Assembly (NCBI RefSeq): GCF_014203325.1
Contig: NZ_JACHIV010000001.1
Coordinates: 4,403,501-4,467,500, forward strand
Source of the DNA: Saccharopolyspora gloriosae
GTDB taxonomy: Bacteria > Actinomycetota > Actinomycetes > Mycobacteriales > Pseudonocardiaceae
DNA: 64,000 nucleotides
Reading direction: 5' to 3'
Part shown: piece after piece, positions 60,601 to 64,000 of the stretch
Layout: each line of letters opens with the position of its first letter
Numbering within the stretch: the stretch's first letter is position 1
The notes under the pieces: model-generated
The model's input: the letters and a program-made list of their open reading frames with translations, nothing else
What the model was told of the DNA's origin: nothing
The model's database searches: none
Translations under genes and position numbers: made by a program

Positions 60601-60686
60601 TTTCCTCCTCCGGGAGCTCCGTCCCGGGTCCGCCGTGCGCGCCGCGCGCCGGCTCGTCGGCATCCGCTGTTCCGCGAAGTAGGCAG

Positions 60687-60716
60687 GCTATCCCGGCTAT
60701 CACCCGAAAGGTCCAA
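60687..60716 (-). promoter_or_regulatory. putative promoter of the VOC gene
   Basis: On the minus strand TTGGAC (60716-60711) and GATAGC (60692-60687) are separated by 18 nt, close to housekeeping sigma spacing. The start would fall about 80 nt upstream of ATG 60600. Confidence 0.4.
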
Positions 60717-60908
60717 CTGGGGCCCGACTCGTTCACGTTCCGGTCATCTCAGTGGTTGAGACAGCCGCGCCGCCGCGAAATGATCTCATCGTGATCAAGC
60801 CGCAATCTCCGCAGCTCGGAGACCACGCACTCGGCATATGCCGACACCCGGCGACCGCGCGGTCACCCCGCCGCACGCGATCCTCCGCACACACAGCGTG
60901 CGGTCCCT
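60717..60908. other. intergenic region between VOC and polA
   Basis: No gene is supported. GGCGACCGC/GCGGTCACC (60850-60867) is a small inverted repeat with one mismatch that may help end polA transcription. GAGACAGCC-type sequences near 60755 show no further structure. Confidence 0.3.
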
Positions 60909-63599
60909 TCAGTGTGCGGCGGAGTCCCAGGAACGGCCCGCGCCCACCGAGACCTCCAGCGGCACGTCCAGCGGGTACGCCGAGCCCATCTGCTCCCGCA
61001 CGATCCGCTCGACCTCGGCACGCTCCCCGTCGACCAGCTCGATGATCAGTTCGTCGTGCACCTGCAGCAGGATCCGAGACCGCAGCCCCGCCTCCCGCAG
61101 CGCCTGGTGCGCGCCGAGCATCGCGACCTTGATGATGTCGGCCGCGCTGCCCTGGATCGGCGCGTTGAGCGCCATCCGCTCCGCCATCTCGCGGCGCTGC
61201 CGGTTGTCGCTGAGCAGGTCGGGCAGGTAGCGGCGGCGACCGAGGATCGTCGAGGTGTAGCCGTCCTCGCGCGCCTTCGACACGACCTCGTGCAGGTAGT
61301 CCCGCACCCGGCCGAAGCGGGCGAAGTAGGCGTCCATCTGCGCCTTGGCGTCCTCGGCGGAGATCCGCAGCTGCTGGGCCAGGCCGAACGCGGAGAGCCC
61401 GTAGGCCAGGCCGTAGGACATGGCCTTCACCCGGCGCCGCAGCTCCTGGTCCACCTGGTCGATCGGCACGCCGAACGCCTGGGACGCCACGAAGTTGTGC
61501 AGGTCCTCCCCGGAGCGGAACGCCTCGATCAAGCCCTCGTCGCCGGACAGGTGGGCCATGATCCGCATCTCGATCTGGCTGTAGTCGGCGGTCAGCAGCT
61601 CGGAGTAGCCGGAGCCGACGACGAACACCTCCCGGATCCGGCGGCCTTCCTCGGTCCGGATCGGGATGTTCTGCAGGTTCGGGTCGGTCGAGGACAACCG
61701 GCCGGTGGCCGCGATGGTCTGGTTCAGCGTGGTGTGGATCCGCCCGTCGTCGGCGACGGACTTCACGAGCCCTTCGACGGTCGTCTTGAGCCGGGTCGCG
61801 TCGCGGTGCTCCAGCAGGTGCTGCAGGAAGGGGTGCTCGGTCTTCTCGTACAGCCCCTGCAGCGCGTCCGCGTCGGTGGTGTAGCCGGTCTTGGTGCGCT
61901 TCGTCTTCGGCATGCCCAGTTCCTCGAACAGCACCACCTGGAGCTGCTTCGGCGAACCGAGGTTGATCTCCTTGCCGATGACCGCGTAGGCGTCCTGCGC
62001 GGCCTGCTTGACGCGGCCCGCGAAGTGCGCGCCGAGCTCGTCGAGCAGGTCGGAGTCCACGGCGATGCCCGCGGCCTCCAGCTCGTCGATCACCGCGAGC
62101 AGCGGCAGTTCGAGGTCGGTGAGCAGGCCGCGGCTGTCGATGCGGTCCAGTTCCGCGTCGAGCGCGTCGGCGAGCTCGCCCACCGCTCGGGCCTTGACGA
62201 GTTCCGCATTGGCGGCGTCGGCCTTGTCCTGCTCCTCGTCGGCGAGCAGGGACAGCTGCCCGTCACCGCTGTCCTGCTCGGCGCGCAGCTCCCGCTGCAG
62301 GTAGCGCACCACCAGGTCGGGCAGGTCGAACGAGCGCTGCCCCGGCCGCACCAGGTAGGCGGCGAGCGCGGTGTCGCTGGTCAGCCCCGCCAGCGCCCAG
62401 CCGCGACCGCGCAGGGCGTGCAGCGGGCCCTTGACGTCGTGCGCGGCCTTCGGCAGCGCCGGGTCCGCCAGCCACTCCCCCAGCGCCTTGTCGTCTTCGG
62501 GGGTCAGCTCGGTCGCGTCGGCGTAGGTGCCCGCGCCGTCCGCGTTCACCAGGGCGATCCCCTGCAGATCACCCGCACCGGTCGTCCAGGTCCCGCTGAA
62601 CGCCAACCCGATCCGCCGCCCGTCCCGGGCGTGCCGGTCCAGCCAGCCCGCGAGCTCACCCGGCGCGACCGCGCCACCGGTGACCTCGAAGCCCTCTTCC
62701 ACTTCGGGTTCCGCCGCGGACAGCGTCGAGAACAGCCGTTCCCGCAGCACCCGGAACTCCAGGTCGTCGAACAGCTTGTGCACCGCGTCCCGGTCCCACT
62801 GGGCCATCGCCAGGTCGTCCGGGGTGACCCCCAGCGGCACGTCGTGCTCGAGCTGGGTGAGCTCGCGGTTGAGCTGCACCGAGGCCAGGTTCGCCCGCAG
62901 CGCCTCACCGGCCTTGCCCTTGACCTCGTCGGCGCGGTCGATGAGCCCCGCCAGCGAGCCGAACTGCTGGATCCACTTGGTGACGGTCTTCTCCCCGACA
63001 CCGGGGATCTTCGGCAGGTTGTCCGACGGGTCGCCGCGCAGCGCCGCGAAGTCCGGGTACTGCTCGGGCGAGAGGCCGTACTTGTCCTCGACCGCCTGCG
63101 GCGTGAACCGGGTGAGCTCGGAGACGCCCTTCGTCGGGTACAGCACGGTGACCTTGTCGGTGACCAGCTGCAACGCGTCCCGGTCCCCGGTACAGATCGC
63201 CACGGAGAAGCCTTCACCGGTGGCCTGCGTGGTGAGCGTCGCGATGACGTCGTCGGCCTCGTAGTTGTCCTTGCTCAGCACCGGCACCGACAGCGCCCCG
63301 AGCACGTCCTGGATCAAGCTCACCTGGCCCTTGAACTCGTCCGGGCTGGCGCTGCGGTTGGCCTTGTACTCGGTGAACTTCTCGCTGCGGAACGTCTTGC
63401 GGGACACGTCGAACGCGACCGCGAAATGGGTGGGCTGCTCATCGCGCAGCAGGTTGATCAGCATCGAGGTGAAGCCGTAGACCGCGTTGGTGTGCTGGCC
63501 CGTGCCGGTTTGGAAGTTCTCCTTCGGCAGGGCGTAGAACGCTCGATAGGCCATGGAATGGCCGTCGATCAACAGCAGACGTCGGTCTTCGGAAGCCAT
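60909..63599 (-). CDS. polA: DNA polymerase I
   Basis: The 896-residue family A polymerase has an N-terminal 5'-nuclease (LLLIDGHSMAYRAFYALP, RGDPSDNLPKIPGVGEKTV). The middle exonuclease-like domain lacks the proofreading acidic residues (LAFSGTWTTGAG where D-x-E is expected). The polymerase domain follows with GRLSSTDPNLQNIPIRTEEGRRIR, motif A LLTADYSQIEMRI, the O-helix region RRRVKAMSYGLAYGLSAFGL, and motif C LLQVHDELIIE. It fills gaps in repair and Okazaki processing. Loss of proofreading is usual in actinobacteria. ATG 63599 is annotated; GTG 63602 lies 8 nt after TAGACT (63616-63611) and could be a leaderless start. Confidence 0.96.
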   Translation of the reverse strand: MASEDRRLLLIDGHSMAYRAFYALPKENFQTGTGQHTNAVYGFTSMLINLLRDEQPTHFAVAFDVSRKTFRSEKFTEYKANRSASPDEFKGQVSLIQDVLGALSVPVLSKDNYEADDVIATLTTQATGEGFSVAICTGDRDALQLVTDKVTVLYPTKGVSELTRFTPQAVEDKYGLSPEQYPDFAALRGDPSDNLPKIPGVGEKTVTKWIQQFGSLAGLIDRADEVKGKAGEALRANLASVQLNRELTQLEHDVPLGVTPDDLAMAQWDRDAVHKLFDDLEFRVLRERLFSTLSAAEPEVEEGFEVTGGAVAPGELAGWLDRHARDGRRIGLAFSGTWTTGAGDLQGIALVNADGAGTYADATELTPEDDKALGEWLADPALPKAAHDVKGPLHALRGRGWALAGLTSDTALAAYLVRPGQRSFDLPDLVVRYLQRELRAEQDSGDGQLSLLADEEQDKADAANAELVKARAVGELADALDAELDRIDSRGLLTDLELPLLAVIDELEAAGIAVDSDLLDELGAHFAGRVKQAAQDAYAVIGKEINLGSPKQLQVVLFEELGMPKTKRTKTGYTTDADALQGLYEKTEHPFLQHLLEHRDATRLKTTVEGLVKSVADDGRIHTTLNQTIAATGRLSSTDPNLQNIPIRTEEGRRIREVFVVGSGYSELLTADYSQIEMRIMAHLSGDEGLIEAFRSGEDLHNFVASQAFGVPIDQVDQELRRRVKAMSYGLAYGLSAFGLAQQLRISAEDAKAQMDAYFARFGRVRDYLHEVVSKAREDGYTSTILGRRRYLPDLLSDNRQRREMAERMALNAPIQGSAADIIKVAMLGAHQALREAGLRSRILLQVHDELIIELVDGERAEVERIVREQMGSAYPLDVPLEVSVGAGRSWDSAAH

Positions 63600-63665
63600 C
63601 ACGTCGCGGGAGTCTAGGCTGACCCACCGACAGCGCGTGCGGCGAGGCACGAGGAGGGGTGGACC

Positions 63666-64000
63666 GTGACGGCGACCGAGAACGAGCAGCCCGTGAACGA
63701 TGCGATGGCCAAGGTCCTGAACCCGGATCCGGACCAGTTGCAGTACCGGATGGGCATCGAATACGTCGAATGGTCACCCGAACGTGTGGTCGCGACGATG
63801 CCGGTCGAGGGCAACAAGCAGCCCTACGGACTGCTGCACGGGGGCGCGAACGCGGTGCTGGCCGAATCGGTCGGCTCGATCGCCTCGGCGCTGCACGCGG
63901 GAGAGGGCCGGATCGCGGTGGGGCTGGAACTGTCCTGCACGCATCACCGCTCGGCCACGGAAGGCGTCGTCACCGGTGTCGCGCTGCCCCTGCACCGGGG
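63666..64000 (+). CDS. PaaI-family hot-dog thioesterase (partial, 3' end outside)
   Basis: The visible 111 residues, running past the window end, start at GTG 63666 with GAGGAGG 8 nt upstream. The hot-dog signature YGLLHGGANAVLAESVGSIAS contains the H-G-G and the acidic catalytic position of the 4HBT/PaaI family, and RIAVGLELSCTHHRSATEG continues the beta sheet. Such enzymes hydrolyse aryl- or acyl-CoA thioesters in the cytoplasm. It is divergent from polA, an arrangement common in actinobacteria (recollection); the two starts are 66 nt apart and share a promoter region. Confidence 0.85.
   Translation, partial: MTATENEQPVNDAMAKVLNPDPDQLQYRMGIEYVEWSPERVVATMPVEGNKQPYGLLHGGANAVLAESVGSIASALHAGEGRIAVGLELSCTHHRSATEGVVTGVALPLHR

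Overview
The window is high-GC actinobacterial chromosome, most likely a Pseudonocardiales member close to Saccharopolyspora. The evidence is the strong G/C bias at third codon positions, frequent GTG starts, many -10 boxes sitting 6-8 nt before the start codon (leaderless transcripts), a CoaE-GrpB fusion, and the conserved block uvrB / coaE / rpsA / polA, which keeps the order known from mycobacteria. No rRNA, tRNA, CRISPR array, phage or transposase gene was seen.

Layout. 0-6 kb: TetR tail, metallo-hydrolase, lone AAA ATPase, divergent XRE regulator/SDR pair, and two flavin/iron reductases (PDR/VanB type and siderophore-interacting). 6-11.4 kb: a less GC-biased accessory patch with an XRE-TPR regulator, a GNAT and two divergent small Cys-rich genes, followed by a DinB protein, a membrane-anchored HNH nuclease and an LLM oxidoreductase. 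11.6-29.1 kb: an acyl-CoA catabolic region. It holds a split ACAD10-like HAD/kinase/dehydrogenase operon, FabG-like SDR, an acyl-CoA dehydrogenase pair, MaoC hydratase, an HMG-CoA-lyase-like enzyme divergent from GntR/CoA-transferase/Na+ symporter genes, an AbgT transporter, and a quinone-oxidoreductase/TetR/SDR/SDR group on the minus strand. A near-identical TetR-type operator lies before the first gene (11.66 kb) and the last (29.13 kb), suggesting one regulon. 29.5-32.2 kb: an Xre/RES toxin-antitoxin pair and terC under a manganese (yybP-ykoY) riboswitch whose SD-sequestering hairpin can be read directly. 32.5-36.7 kb: a hydrolase-ABC ATPase fusion with its permease. 37-42.4 kb: a LysR/CoA-transferase/acetoacetate-decarboxylase-like/hydroxyacyl dehydrogenase/acyl-CoA dehydrogenase pathway of unknown substrate. 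43.3-46.8 kb: a two-gene operon of a STAND-like ATPase and a membrane-anchored periplasmic-binding-fold protein. 47-64 kb: housekeeping genes (uvrB, coaE, rpsA, polA) mixed with DUF402 paralogues, a methyltransferase, GNAT, a degenerate ABC ATPase with a YhgE/Pip membrane protein, a VOC protein, and the start of a thioesterase.

The most unusual structure is not a gene. Six copies of a nested palindromic intergenic element (about 100-bp core plus a 60-110 bp tail) occur between 11.4 and 37 kb. Three copies keep a perfect 17-bp outer stem although the stem sequences differ, so paired changes preserve the fold. Two alternative tails, each carrying its own small hairpin, are attached to the shared core. 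The best protein-coding candidate for an undescribed system is the STAND ATPase / membrane sensor operon at 43.3-46.8 kb.

All functional calls rest on motif reading and family knowledge; no database search was run.
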